This document shows positions 43,586 through 55,095 of a stretch of DNA of 64,000 nucleotides, piece by piece (the stretch's first letter is position 1; the number at the start of each line of letters is the position of its first letter). The DNA comes from Sarocladium kiliense. Taxonomy: Eukaryota > Ascomycota > Sordariomycetes > Hypocreales > Sarocladiaceae. The stretch spans positions 62,001 to 126,000 of the forward strand of contig JAUZTG010000041.1 of NCBI GenBank assembly GCA_030734395.1. The letters are read 5' to 3'. The position numbers and the translations under genes are program-made. The notes beneath the pieces were generated by a model. The model was not told where the DNA came from, did not search any database, and saw only the letters and a list, made by a program, of their open reading frames with translations.

Positions 43586-45868
43586 CTAACGCCAAACGAA
43601 AACAGTCTCATCATCATCATCATCTCCATTCCACTCCTCCTCTGAGTCGGTCTCCGAATCCCTGAAGTCTTCCATTCCGTACTGCAGTTCCATCGGCTTC
43701 TGGTTGTCAAACAGTATACTGACAGTATTGCACATGCCCTGTATATATTGCTCGGATCGAGCGTCGTCCTCGTCGCTAGAACCCGAGGCAGAGTTGGTGG
43801 AGTCATTCTCCTCGTCTATGCTGGAGACGTCATCGTGATCTGTGTCCGGATCGCGATAATCGAGACGGCCCTCTTTGTGTCGCAGTCGCTTAGACGCATT
43901 ACGTGAGCCGCGTCCCTTGGTGCTAAGTCTCCCACTGCGACGGGCCGGGCTAGCTCGCCTGCTGGGTTTGCGCTTGCGTGTAGCCTGGTCGTCCTCCGTA
44001 CCAGCCGGAGTGTCAACGGCAGTCCAGTCAATGGGGGGATCCGACCTCCGCAAGAACACTTCTTCCATCTTTTGCCGCCACTCAGTACGCATCTTGGCCC
44101 TTTCTTGCCAGGGAATGTTGAGCATCATCTTGATAGAGATGTAGCGGAGATCTTTCAAACGCTCGGCATTGTCCAACAAGCTGGTCAGGAACATTTTTGC
44201 AGTCTCTGCGGAACAATCCTGTATGTTGTCCAGGCTGAGGATCCTCAGGGTGGGCGGCCAATGGGGGACCTGATGCGGAAGAAGCACATAGTCGTACATT
44301 GGATCAGAGTCGTTGACTGAATTATGAAGGCGATAATATGACAGATCCATAGACAGGTCTTTAAGATTCGGACACGCTGCGCCGAGCGAAGTGAGGAACT
44401 CGAGGTTTAGTGATTGACAGTGTGACAAGGTCAGCGATACGAGGTAGCGGCCATGGGTGTGGAGGAATGTCGCAAAGATGTCGGATCTAACCTCCCAGCA
44501 GTTGATGAGGGTTAGATGCTTCAAGTTGGTCGGAAGGAGAGGGAGGAGAGTATGATCCACGATTGTGCAAGCCTCGAATACCAAATGCCGTAACGCTGGT
44601 AGTTGGGAGATGGCGTTCGCAAGATCTTGAGCAGCCTCAGCGTCTGCAAGCTCAGCCAGAGGCTGAGATGCAGCACTATTGCTGGCCAGATGCAGCATCG
44701 AAGGTGTCTGGAAATTAGTGAAGCTCAATGTCGTCAAGCTTTGGAAGTACGGCTCCTGGTGCATGCGTGCCAGATCTTGTATCGTTGGCACCGCGCCACC
44801 TATCATCCTCCCACTCCATTCCCAACTGTGAAGAAAAGTGGCGAACGGCTTTTCTTCCAGCTTCACGAAGTCGAAGGCAGGAGTGACAGCACTGGCTGGC
44901 GACTCGACTTTTACGGCGTCATCGGCGAGAGGCAGTCTTGGTTGCTCAGAGGAAGCCAACGTTTCAACACTGAACCCGGGTTTCAGAGCCTGGAAAATAT
45001 CGTTGGGGTAGGTCCAGCGAAGGTTTACGTCAAGGTCACGGTATGGCGGCCGATCCAAGGTTGTCACGATGAACAGGTCTTTCAGTCGATTCAGAGGATG
45101 AATGAGTGGGAAGTACACGTTCAACGGCGTGTCCTTGATATCAAGGGACAAGGACTCGATCTTGCTGCGGTAGTTGATGAGTGTCTCCGATGGACTCCGT
45201 TTGATAAGCTCAACCAGGCGTTTGAGCTTCGGTGTAGTCGAGGGAGATGGATGGCAATACAAGGCGGTCAAGGCAGGTTCAAGAAAGGTCTTGCAAATAG
45301 TGGCGCAGTCAACAAGCCAGCCATTCGAGGCACCGGCGGAAGCATAGGAGAAGATGGATACCCAGGCTTCATACGGGATACGTGTATCGGTCCAAGGAGG
45401 AATCCGACCGTGCTTAATCGGTAGGCAAACCTCGATCTTGGCTTTCTTGGTTGGTGTACGCGACCCAGCTTGAGAGCGAGGTGCTGGACGTTTCGGTGCA
45501 CGCGGCGCAGACGGCCGCCCTCTCACTTTTGTGGTTGCCTGCTTCAATGACGATGGAGGCTTTGCGCGGGGCTTCCTGGGTGTGGAGTTGCTGTTTCGTG
45601 GTCGACCAGGCCTTCGAGGTCGACTCGGCGACGGCTGGAGGTCATCCTCCGCAAGATCATCATCCGAGAGTGCATCTGAGGCATCATCGACTTCTTCAGA
45701 TACCTCTGAGTCATCAACATCGTCACTCTCGTCCGAAGCGTCTTCTCTCATGCGCTGTCGTGATGCGCGCATAGGGCTTGACTGCCGGTTACGCAAAGAT
45801 CGATTCGACCTGCTGCCACTCGAGGCGGCGCTGGCTTGGGCGCGACTGGGTCGCCGAAGACGCGCCAT
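43586..45868 (-). CDS. F-box/leucine-rich-repeat protein with charged disordered ends
   Basis: Probable SCF substrate receptor, possibly nuclear. Intronless, 760 residues from ATG 45868 (the upstream extension lacks an ATG). The first ~145 residues are disordered: an acidic Asp/Ser patch (DDVDDSEVSEEVDDASD) then basic AT-hook-like PRRPGRPRN and KVRGRPSAPRAPKRP. An F-box-like block (RIPYEAWVSIFSYA, DCATICKTFLEPALTALY) follows near residue 160. LRR-like units lie at ~380-560: LPALRHLVFEACTIV, PTNLKHLTLINCWEV, YLVSLTLSHCQSLNLEFL and CPNLKDLSMDL. The C-terminus is again basic then strongly acidic (EEEWNGDDDDDE). The GRP motifs could contact DNA. Substrate unknown; no close named relative recognised. 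Confidence 0.85.
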   Translation of the reverse strand: MARLRRPSRAQASAASSGSRSNRSLRNRQSSPMRASRQRMREDASDESDDVDDSEVSEEVDDASDALSDDDLAEDDLQPSPSRPRRPGRPRNSNSTPRKPRAKPPSSLKQATTKVRGRPSAPRAPKRPAPRSQAGSRTPTKKAKIEVCLPIKHGRIPPWTDTRIPYEAWVSIFSYASAGASNGWLVDCATICKTFLEPALTALYCHPSPSTTPKLKRLVELIKRSPSETLINYRSKIESLSLDIKDTPLNVYFPLIHPLNRLKDLFIVTTLDRPPYRDLDVNLRWTYPNDIFQALKPGFSVETLASSEQPRLPLADDAVKVESPASAVTPAFDFVKLEEKPFATFLHSWEWSGRMIGGAVPTIQDLARMHQEPYFQSLTTLSFTNFQTPSMLHLASNSAASQPLAELADAEAAQDLANAISQLPALRHLVFEACTIVDHTLLPLLPTNLKHLTLINCWEVRSDIFATFLHTHGRYLVSLTLSHCQSLNLEFLTSLGAACPNLKDLSMDLSYYRLHNSVNDSDPMYDYVLLPHQVPHWPPTLRILSLDNIQDCSAETAKMFLTSLLDNAERLKDLRYISIKMMLNIPWQERAKMRTEWRQKMEEVFLRRSDPPIDWTAVDTPAGTEDDQATRKRKPSRRASPARRSGRLSTKGRGSRNASKRLRHKEGRLDYRDPDTDHDDVSSIDEENDSTNSASGSSDEDDARSEQYIQGMCNTVSILFDNQKPMELQYGMEDFRDSETDSEEEWNGDDDDDETVFVWR

Positions 45869-46685
45869 GACAGCAAAATGGGAAGCGGGAGTTGCAAAGA
45901 AGTGCTGAAAGAGTTTGAGGCCGAAGTTGTGTTCACGGCGCACGGGATGCGCAGCCAGACGGCGTCACTAAACAGGCGCGGGATGCAGCATGTCTGGCGA
46001 AGAGCTGGCTCAGTCTGACAACAAGGTCAAATCAGGTCATCAAGGGTGCCCCGAAGATTTGTCGCAAATGAGATTGTCACCAAGAAGCCTGACGCGAGAA
46101 CCGGAAGAGTTGGTGAAGAGAAGCTGATGGGAAAAGTGTTGGATGGCAGCGTGAAGTTAATGTTGGCGGGTCCATGTCAAGTATGATGATGGTACCGGAT
46201 CCGCTTTCGTGCATACACAGTACGCAGACAGTGCGATTTCACTCATTGGCACTGGGCCAGTACAGATATGCTAACCAGGTTGGCTTGGGTAAAGAGCTGG
46301 CGCAGTTGGATCTGCACGAGAATAAATCATACGACATTCAGCAGACAGCCTCTCCGAAGGCACGACTACTCACATATACCTGCATCTAATTTGTACAATA
46401 ATTACACTCTAAGTACGCCCGAGGTCCTATCGTAGGCCCCTCCAGCGAAGGGCGCCGGCACAAAGCTCCGAAAAGAACCTCTGAACAATGAGATACATAT
46501 CATTCATAAACCAAAGTGTGTTTGGATTGAATGTGGCAGCGCTATCGAAGAAGGTGCTGGTGACGTTTAATAGACGCATAGACCTGCATGGGCCCCGATT
46601 GGGCTGGACAAGAGCTCTACCAGCCAGGTTGAACTCCCCGCTTCCTAGGTGGAATCGTGTGTGCCCTCATAATTTACAGGTATGC
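45869..46685. other. Intergenic region between F-box/LRR gene and oxidase gene
   Basis: 817 bp: promoter of the F-box/LRR gene and 3' flank of the fructosyl-amino-acid oxidase. No coding frame supported. Confidence 0.6.
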
Positions 46686-48381
46686 TCACGATATATTCTT
46701 GTCACCGCCGTTCTTCCAACCAGGCAAGTCTGCCAAATCCTTCGCGGGGCCCTCACGTCTCGATCGAAGAGCGTCTCCCCCAGGCCTCCACCTCCATGCT
46801 TGGGCCAAATCCGGAGCAAGATCTCCCTCTATCAGCTGCAACACATACTTTCCGATATTTGGCAACAATTTGAAGCTGTGTCTGGAAGATATGGAGTCAG
46901 ATATGCGGCCTCATCATTCCACTTGCATAAGATGACTCACCCGCTGTCTCCGGTGGCTAGGATAAAGTTCCTCCATCTTGGATGTTCGCAGATCAAGAGA
47001 TTAGCGTCTGCAGTATCAGTACACCAACACATTGCTCTATTCAGAAGCGGGCGATCTTGGAAAGCGGGCATGAATCTCGCGATTGCTTTCCGTATCGTCA
47101 CTTCCGAAGCGTCAGGGTACGTGTCGGTAGGATGCTCGGCGTGTGATCTAGGCACACTGACGCGCTTGTCCTGTGTTGCGCCAAAGGGTCGATGTGATTG
47201 GAGATGGGTGAAGCCCGGGAACTCGTCGCATATTTTGATGATCCCATCTCTGGGGTCAGGTCGTCAGCAATTGTCTTCTTGAAGTTGGAGTCACAGGACG
47301 CTTACTCGTTAGGTTCAAAGAAGAAGCCGAATTCGCCGTCATATACTACAGGCATATCTTTGTACTCAGCCGCTTCTTGTGGTGTGAGTTGAATATGCGC
47401 AAGGACCCATGCCTGCGTAGCTCAGAGTCAGAAAAGTTCACTTGTAGGTCGAAACCGAGATCAGGATACTCACCTTTGAGACGCATTGCTCCTCGAGGTC
47501 AACCAGAGCAGGACTCCAAGCGCCAGTAGCTAGAACTACCTTATCGGCATAGTATCTTGTTCCATCGACTGTTTCGACGCCGATGCAAGTTCCTTCATCC
47601 TCAGTCAGGATGGGACACGCGAATGTCCCAGCCCTGTATACAAACCAACCAGGTGAGCTTGTTAATGATGCCAGAGAATGAAGACATTGAAAGAGGATCT
47701 GAGACTTACTTTCCAGATATAAGTTGAACCCCTTGACTATCAAGATAGCGACCTATGGCGCTGATAGCCTTGGCTGCGGCCAGCCAGCCTCCTTCAGCAC
47801 AAAACATTCCCTTCCACCCCTAGACCATGTTGTTACAGTCAGCCTACTTGTGCATTAAGGCTTTAGAGACGCCTTACCTTGACTTGCTCTGGCGTGAAGA
47901 CTGGCAGTCGTTCCAGAATCTCATTCTCGGTGTCCATCCACGTAGTGTATTTCTCCAGCTCACTGTGGGCCTTGATTCGGACTTGCTGAGATTCTCGGAG
48001 CTTTGCGAGTCCTTCCGTTGAAGAAGAGCATCTGGCCTTCAAAGACAATGAATAAGCACACTGAAAGCTTGCGGGATCTGGAAATGTGCAATAACATACC
48101 ACTCCAACGTTGTGGAAGTAGGGCTTGAACAGAGCATCGCCGTTCCACATGTCGAGAGCTTCCATGGATAAGTGCAAATCCGGGCTGTTTCGCAATTGAA
48201 CATTCATGATCTTATTGCGATCAAAACCCGCCGATTGGGCCGATGGGATTGGGTAGACATCGAGGACTGTGATGTTGCGAGGCTTGTATCCGGAGCGGAT
48301 GAGGTGCAACGCTGTCGACGAGCCTATGGTGCCGCCGCCGCCAACCACGACAACTTTGGTGTCCTGCCGGTTGTGATCCAT
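46686..48381 (-). CDS. Fructosyl-amino-acid oxidase (amadoriase, FAD-dependent)
   Basis: Oxidises Amadori products (fructosyl amino acids) to the free amino acid, glucosone and H2O2. Starts at ATG 48381 and has several short introns. FAD motif near the N-terminus: VVVVGGGGTIGSSTALHL. The spliced middle reads EQVKGWKGMFCAEGGWLAAAKA, AGTFACPIL, CIGVETVDGTRYYADKVVLA, TGAWSPALVDLEEQCVSKAW and GFFFEPNE. The C-terminal half carries MCWCTDTADANLL, whose Cys is the covalent flavin attachment site in this family, then LICEHPRWRNFILATGDSG and AWRWRPGGDALRSR. These blocks identify amadoriases rather than generic sarcosine oxidases. The product ends in DKNIS, so no SKL-type peroxisomal signal is visible. 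Intron 48037-48099 is 63 nt and stop-free in frame. First gene of a possible catabolic cluster. Confidence 0.93.
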
Positions 48382-48871
48382 GTCTTGGTAGAAAATAGGA
48401 CGAGAAGGTTAGAACTTCGATTTAAATGCAGGAGAGTGAAGCAATCGCGACCATTGAACTCCGGAGCGAGCCTGGGATGCGTCCCGTCAAATAAGCTTAG
48501 ATGACCTCAAGGGACTCACGCACCTTAAACGTGAGGAAGGTCGACGCGAGTCTACCCTAGCGCGCATCTCCACGGTGAAGCAGCCCAGCCCAAACTCGAA
48601 CGTACGTTGTATCTCCACAGGAATATCGCACGTATTTATTGTGTCGGCGCTTGGGCTTGGATATCATTCGACTCAAAATGCAATTGCCAACAAGTGCTGC
48701 TTCGTGGCTAGAATGATGTTGCTACAGCACGCCGTGTTCCTCGGTTGCGACGCAACATAGTATTTTGTACAATGACTCCAGCCTCACACATTCTGTCTTT
48801 TAGTCTCCGTCTTTGAAGCAGGCTGCTGTATGAGAAGTGGTACTTCTTGTGTGTATATGTACATATGCATC
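48382..48871. other. Intergenic region, oxidase promoter
   Basis: 490 bp between two minus-strand genes: promoter of the fructosyl-amino-acid oxidase and 3' UTR of the aldo-keto reductase. No gene seen. Confidence 0.6.
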
Positions 48872-49926
48872 CTACTCATCATCCCCGAAGAAGACTTTGT
48901 GAGGAAGCCAGCTATCATCCGTCACCTTGAATCTCTTTTGAATACCCGAAATGTCCTTCATCTCATCTTCAGAGAGTTGCCAACCTTCCGGGACAAGGTT
49001 TGCTTCAATGCGTTCCCTTGTAACAGATTTCGGGAGGACGCTTGTGCCACGTTGGACTCCCCACGCCAGAAGCACCTGATGCACAGTAACGCCGTGCTTT
49101 TTAGCGATCCCCTTGAGAAGTGCATCATCATGAAGTGGCGAGTCTGTGCTTCCAAGGGGACAGTAGGCTGTAAGGTGAATGCCTTTGGCGGCGCAATAGT
49201 CGAGAAGCTTGGGTGACGGGTTGTACGGATGGAGTTCAACCTGGTTCACAGTGGGAACAGCCTTCATGTCCGATGTTAGTATATTGGATATGATGGTACG
49301 ACAAGGGAACCCTATGTTACATACTTTGTAGGTCTGGCAGCTCAGGAGCCTTTCCAGATGCGTAATGCCGAAATTGCTGACGCCAATATTGCGGACCTTG
49401 TTGGTATCAAGGAGCTTTTGCATCTCCCTCCAAGTGTCCATGTAGTCCCAGTTCTCCAACGTCTTGCTTTGATCATTAGGATCGAGACTGGCGGGCCAGT
49501 GCATCAGGTACAAATCCACATAGTCCACTCCAAGGTTCTTCAGACTTTCGTCTATGGCTTGGAGAACTCGGTGATGCCAATCATTATCCAGCTTCGTGGT
49601 CAACCAGATCTCCTCACGAGGAACACCGGAGGCCCTGATTCCCTGCCCGACCTCCTTCTCGTTTCCATAGGCAAAGGCTGTGTCTATATGCCGGTAGCCA
49701 CACCGGAGTGCCCATTCCACAGCCTTCTCAACCGCGCCAGGCTGGGACTGCCAGGTTCCCAACCCTATGGCGGGCATAACTGCACCAGAGTTGAGCGTGA
49801 CTCGTTTCCTTATCGAGGAAAGACGGTGAGCGACGGCACAATCGGCCCAGGGGAAGTGGTAACTCACATGATGCGTGTAATCGTATTGCTCAATCACCTG
49901 GTTAGCGTTTGATTCAGATAAGACAT
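48872..49926 (-). CDS. Aldo-keto reductase
   Basis: NADPH-dependent reductase of aldehydes and alpha-dicarbonyls. Three exons (49898-49926, 49325-49808, 48872-49261) give 300 residues. I place the start at ATG 49926: its 29-nt exon (MSYLNQTLT) joins KRVTLNSGAVMPAIGLGTW across a GTGATT intron; the longer open frame upstream of KRV has no ATG. AKR hallmarks: GYRHIDTAFAYGNEKEVG (catalytic Asp and Tyr), WLTTKLDN (Lys), DLYLMHWP (His), GVSNFG, VNQVELHPYNP and VLPKSV for NADP binding. The second intron (49262-49324, 63 nt) is stop-free in frame. It lies between the amadoriase and the permease; glucosone or deoxyglucosone is a plausible substrate (inference). Resembles the Gcy1/glycerol-dehydrogenase group. 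Confidence 0.93.
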
Positions 49927-50578
49927 TCGCCTGTAGTAAAAGTGAAGGCTTTAAATATCAGCAGGCAGTCAGGTGTTAGAACATGGCTTGATCTTTTATA
50001 AAACTCGTTCATGATAGGCACTACGGTGTTTTCGCTCAAGGCGCATCAGCATGGGAAGGTCGGATCGACCTTCCCTACAGTTTATCAAAGCACAAATAGC
50101 GTAACGACAATCTGAAGCGCAGTTTAAGATGATCCACATCAAGCTTGCCATTGTGATAATACGGGGTGGCGGTCATAGATAGGTCGAAGGGATGTGGATC
50201 GTAGCCCCCCATGTCCGATCGATGGCATTGCTGGAGATTCGTGTCATCCTGATGTTTTTCCACCTGCCCCAAGAATGTTCTCTCTGTGTCTAATTTTCTC
50301 GTTCCTTATTACTGGATGCAGAAGTTGAAATAGTGATAGTCGAAATTCATGACGAAATATGCAGATGAAGTAATCGCTGTTCAAACCCAACAGCTCGCAT
50401 AGGCAGATTATGAACCATATTCAGATCTAGTAAAAGTTCATGTATACACTATAATGAGACTCTAATGCAGTCCTGGAGTCTCAATCATAGACTTTGTACC
50501 ATCTGCACCCTCCACTCCCCTTGCACTATTGGGCGACACCCATACCACCCTAAACGGGACGCCGTCTCGAGGACCAAC
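49927..50578. other. Intergenic region, aldo-keto reductase promoter
   Basis: 652 bp between two minus-strand genes. A strong TATA element for the reductase is listed separately. No gene seen. Confidence 0.6.
49994..50003 (-). promoter_or_regulatory. TATA box of aldo-keto reductase gene
   Basis: On the minus strand the sequence reads GTTTTATAAAAG, 68 bp upstream of the ATG at 49926, a canonical TATA box at a typical distance. Confidence 0.5.
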
Positions 50579-52424
50579 TTAGGTGGTGTAAATGAACTCC
50601 TTCTGCTCGAAATCGGTCTGGTCCAAGAACTGTTCGGCAGTGTCCTGATGCTCGAGTGGGATGTCGGATGAGATGGCTTTCTTGTTCTTCCAAGCGGCCA
50701 CAACCCAGTAAGCGCCCATCAGGCCGATTGCGACGCAATAGCAAATGATCATGGCAATGACTCCGCTGGTGTATTCTGGAGCTTCGTTCGCTCGGACTGC
50801 GGAGTGATCACAATCAGTCTACTGAAAGGAAGCTGATAATCTTTGGGATAACTTACAAGTCTGTGGACCGATGAGGTTGCCCACCGCGTAGCCAATGTAG
50901 AGAACGGCAAAGACGACCGTCTTTTTGGTATGGCCAGCAGTGTTGGCCTGTGCTAGTCCAATTCCTACAACGTAGGGTCCGAAGTATGTGTACATGAAGT
51001 ACAGACCAATCATCTGGCCAGCCAAATTACTTCTGGGCAAAGTAACTACCACAACAGTACCGATAATGGGCACCAAGCACGCAAGCATGGTGACCAGACA
51101 CCGGCGGTTCAGCCACTTGGCAGAGATTAGAGAGAAAACAAACGCCGCAATGGTCGATACAACTCCGTTCGGCATAGTCAAGAGAGAAGCCTCTACACCA
51201 GAGTATCCGAGGTTGGAGATGATGATGCCGCCGAATGTGAGCAGGCCGCCATTAGGGATGTTAATAGCGATGTTGAAGAAGAAGATCAGCCAGGTCTTGG
51301 GGTCAATAATGGCCTCCTTGGCCTGCGACCATTTCCAAGTATGGTTAACAATTCCAGTCTTGTTGGCAGCGAGCCGGTGGACAGCGTGGTGCTTTTCTTT
51401 ATCGTTCAGGAAGAAAGCATCCATTGGTGTGCCGGGGAGCCAAATAAGCGCAATGATGGACCAAAGCATCGAGACGGAGCCTGATTATGGATTTCCGTCA
51501 ACGAAGGGACTTAGTGTCAGAGGAGGAATGGACTTACCGGTCAGAAGGAAGAGGTACTGCCAGATAGCAAGGGGTGCGCTCTCCGGGATATGGCCAACAG
51601 CCCATGACAGAAAGCCATTGACAACAGAACTGGCCGCTGCGAAGACCAAGGCATTCCGAGGCGGCTGTTCCTCCTTGAGGTAGAAGCCAGCCAGAATCAG
51701 AGAGATGCCTGGAACAATGATGGCCTCAAACATGCCTGCATATCAATTAGTTCGTGGTTTTTGAACTGATAATGGTTTTGACTCTCTTACCCATGAGGAA
51801 GCGAAGGCTCGCAAGGCCAGCGAAGTTATGGCAAGCTGCCATGAGCAGCGAACACGCCGACCATCCGATCGAGCAGCAGCAAAGATACTTCGCGCTCGGG
51901 AAGCGGTGAATGAGCCAAGACGAAGGAAACATTCCAAACAGAGACTTGATCATGTAAGCTGCGGAGGACGTGCGTAGAGGACTGGGCGAAACGTACACCT
52001 AAGGAGAGAATGGACCCAAGCCAGGAATACTCTTGTCCCTTGAGGTTGTTATCCTCTCGAAGCCCGTACAAAGCAGAGGTACCGAGAGCCACTTTGTCGA
52101 TTCTGATATGGCAAGATGTTCAGCATTTGCGCGTCAAAGATGTACCAACGGGCGATACTCACGCTCCAAGCGTAGCCACCAGGAACAGCTGTTGCATCGA
52201 TTAGCACGTGGTCCTAGATCAGGAAACAGTCACAAGGCTCATACCATGGGAAGCAGGATCAAGTCAGTCTTCCTGAGCATCTTCTTCGCTTCTCCTGCAG
52301 TCAAAGGCTCATAGCTCTCCGTGCCATTGAGGTAGGCAGCGGCGACATCAACCTGACGAAGGTCGACTTTACCATTGCCATTCTCAGCGGTCGAGGGCTC
52401 CATCTCCGCTTTAGGCTGCGACAT
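50579..52424 (-). CDS. MFS permease of the DAL5 / anion:cation symporter family
   Basis: Plasma-membrane importer of an organic acid-like nitrogen compound; family members carry allantoate, ureidosuccinate, nicotinate or dipeptides. ATG 52424, about 500 residues, 12 membrane segments, several introns, one only about 40 nt (near 51965-52003). Visible blocks: DLILLPM in TM1, GQEYSWLGSIL, a degenerate GMFEAIIVPGISLILAGFY, WQYLFLLTG, GGIIISNLGYSG in the second half, and GLAQANTAGHTKKTVVFA followed by YAVGNLIGPQTFRANEAPEY, which is diagnostic of the DAL5 group. The C-terminus (DQTDFEQKEFIYTT) matches the family's TDxENxxFxY ending. Its substrate is unknown. Its position between the reductase and the regulator suggests uptake of the cluster's substrate. 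Confidence 0.9.
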
Positions 52425-53378
52425 TTCTGCAAAAATAATATTTCTGAGTATGTGAAAAAGATACCACGTATACGAGGGATGAGCTGATCTGATTCATGCT
52501 GGCTGGCATCGGAGGAGGATGGCACCGTAGTTAAATGCTGAATGATGGAAAACACCAAGCCGGTCGTTGGACAGGCGTAGACAAGGTGCAGCGTCCATTG
52601 ATAAGCCCAAGGCCGTTCAGCCTAACCAGGATGGGAGAAGCGCTCCAGGTGTGGTGCTGTCTCATGATAGATAGTCTTCAGGTGGGAACTTGTTGCTCGC
52701 ACGGTAGAGATTACCCCAGTCTACGATCTCGCTGTGTACTGATCCAAACCGCGGGGCAGATATGACCCCTGGCTCTGGACTCCGCTGAGAGCGAATGTCT
52801 GGACTCGCTCGCGCGGAGGTCGGGTCTGGCCATCTGTCCGGTGTTCATCGCTGGTTGGCCAGAGACTAAGGATGAAGGTCGTGTCGACCTGCCTCTGCAT
52901 CCGCTGCGCCAAGCCCCGGTCGGATGCCGACTCCGGAGCCCTCATTCCGGGGTCAACCATCGGCAGCCAGCGGCGGGCAGCGTCTTGCAAGGTTTAGTAG
53001 TCGGTGGGGGGGGGGGGGGGGGCACCCTTCGAGCCAAGGACCGTAATTCAAGGCATAGATAGGCATATCAAAATGCCCATGGGTATACATAGTTCGGTTT
53101 TCGACGTCGCTTATCTTTGTCACGTCGTGGAAAGGAGACCTCAGAGAGGATGCGTCGACGTCCTAGGCTATCGCAGCTCCATCATTCGGGGGCGGCGTTA
53201 CTAGGCGATAAGACTCTGAAAGTTGACGTTTAGGTATTGTCTCAACCCTGGGCATTTAAAACTGTATTCATCATGTTGCCTACTGAATCAGGACCAACGT
53301 TTTCAATAACTGTTTCAGTTGATTCGCCAATTATCTGTACAGAAGATACTGAGTCGCTGTTCGAAGCCAGACAGTAAC
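52425..53378. other. Intergenic region, permease promoter, with G17 run
   Basis: 954 bp holding the promoter of the permease and the 3' flank of the zinc-cluster gene. It contains a homopolymer of 17 G (53006-53022). No coding frame supported. Confidence 0.6.
53006..53022. repeat. G homopolymer of 17 nt
   Basis: Uninterrupted run of 17 G on the plus strand in non-coding DNA. Length may be unreliable in assembly. Confidence 0.8.
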
Positions 53379-55095
53379 TCATGCTAGACTCAGAAGCCTC
53401 CCACGGGTTTCCACAAGGTCCTCCCAGCGCTGGTACCTGCCCAGATCTCTATCCACCCAAACCTCTTTCACAATCTCAAATGCGCGTGTGATACTCGCCA
53501 ACGGCCTCGCCTTGATCAATTGCGTGAACTTGTCCATCACAAGCCTCCGATCGTCCTCGTTCCATACACCCAGAGTCCCCACCACGAACAGAGGGAACGT
53601 GAGCGACGGTTTCGGAGGAAGCCTCCGAAGTAAGCGCATAACTGTAGCAGTGTTCTTCTGAACTCCTGGTGTAGCAGGCGTCGCGCCGTCGATGCACGTA
53701 TGCAGGTATATCAAAGCGCAGAGCCTCTTGCTTTCTGCAACGTCGAGAAGCTCTGTCGGCGTAGCAGCTGCATTCTTGGAAATGCATTGCCCTAGACCCT
53801 CCAGAGAGTGCTCTATGCGGTCTCGTTGGCTGAGGAAGGACAAAGAGCTGGCGATACGAGGATCCAGGCGCTTCTGCATGATGAGCTTGCCGATCTCCGA
53901 TACTTGATGTACCAGGCCGCGGGAACAGCCAATCATCACATCAATCTCCGACTCGTCATCGCCTGCGAACCACTCACTGGGCTCAAAGAGCGTGTCTTCC
54001 ACCCAAGCTGTGCGACTCATCATCTCGTGTGAGACAAGCCACATGACGCAAAATTTGCGAAACCGATCGGTGCTCTGCAACTCTCTGGGCCAAAGGAGAC
54101 TGCAAAGTACTCGCGCAGCCTTGAGATGCGAGATCCAACCCGATGAGCAGCTCTCCGCAATCTCCTGGCACGAGAGAATGATCATTGTCGCCAAGACTGA
54201 TGTCAATGTCGAAGCTGAAGGGTTGGGGCTGTTCTGCGACAGCTCAAGCTCGCTCCGTAAGCATCCCAAAGCTTTCACCTTGTGCTTGACGGATAGTTCT
54301 TGGTAGCGATAATGAAGCGGATCTCTCAAGGTCATTTCATGAGCTGACCAGCTCAGAATGGAATGATACAAAGGCTGAGAATCCATCGATAACGGAGCTA
54401 GGAACTCAAGGTAAGGGTTCTCGGTGGACGAGTTGCTCAGTTGCGGGCACAAGCCGTGGAGATAGTAGTCAAAGATGCGCATATCCTGCGTGTCGTATGC
54501 AGTTGGACTAAATGAGTTGATGATGAGCCATTCTGGACTTTGGACAGCTTGTGTAGATGTTCCTGGTTCATCGTCGAAATTGTCCTGGCGCAAGGCCTGT
54601 CCGTCGTAGCCATTGATGGGTTCATTTTCGTGTTCAACGTGGTCCAGATGCAACGGCGTATCTCGATCTTCAAAATGCATGCCATGCGTGTTGAGAAAAT
54701 GAACTGGGCCGGTGAAGCCTTTCAACCCCAAAGAGCCACTTTGTAGCGGCGTTGAACCGCCCTTCTGCCCATACACGCCTAATTTGTTTTAGTATGACGA
54801 GAATCTCGTTGCATTGTTTTGCCGGCGTGATGACGAACCTTGTCTCCCATGGCAGATGCCTCTCGCCAAAGCATCTTCTCTCCACAGTAGTTTGACACCG
54901 TACTGACATTGGTGTCCTGACCGGACACATCTGCTGCATCTTGGTCGCTCAAAGGTACAGCGAAGATGTCGCTCTGAGAAGGGTAACACCGTTCAGCGGC
55001 ACGTTCATCATCAAGCAGGGGCCTCGGAAGATGTCAACACCAAAGAGGGGCGTACCTTTGCACTTCCAACAGGCGTCTCTGCGTCGGCGATCCAT
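53379..55095 (-). CDS. Zn2Cys6 transcription factor, fungal_trans_2 type
   Basis: Candidate pathway regulator of the 46.7-60 kb cluster. Three exons (55056-55095, 54839-54973, 53379-54778) give 524 residues in frame. The zinc cluster is split by intron 1 and forms only after splicing: CWKC in exon 1, then RHLRC, RPRCSRC and SGHQC in exon 2, spacing C-x2-C-x6-C-x6-C-x2-C-x6-C, at residues ~9-37. After a linker, residues ~130-520 resemble the fungal_trans_2 domain of Pro1/Uga3-like proteins: DYYLHGLCPQLS, LYHSILSWSAHEMTL, VLATMIILSCQEI, WISHLKAARVLCSL and LTFPLFVVGTLGVW. Divergently transcribed from the 5-oxoprolinase gene with 611 bp between starts. Regulation of neighbours is inference from position. 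Confidence 0.9.

Noticed and set aside
44603..45424. 273-codon plus-strand frame
   Set aside because: Antisense shadow of the F-box/LRR gene, which has F-box and LRR motifs on the minus strand.
46488..47282. 264-codon plus-strand frame
   Set aside because: Antisense to the exons of the fructosyl-amino-acid oxidase, whose conserved motifs fix the coding strand.
49809..49897. N-terminal extension of the aldo-keto reductase (IEQYDYTHHV...)
   Set aside because: The open frame has no ATG; the segment is an intron between the 29-nt first exon and KRVTLNSG.
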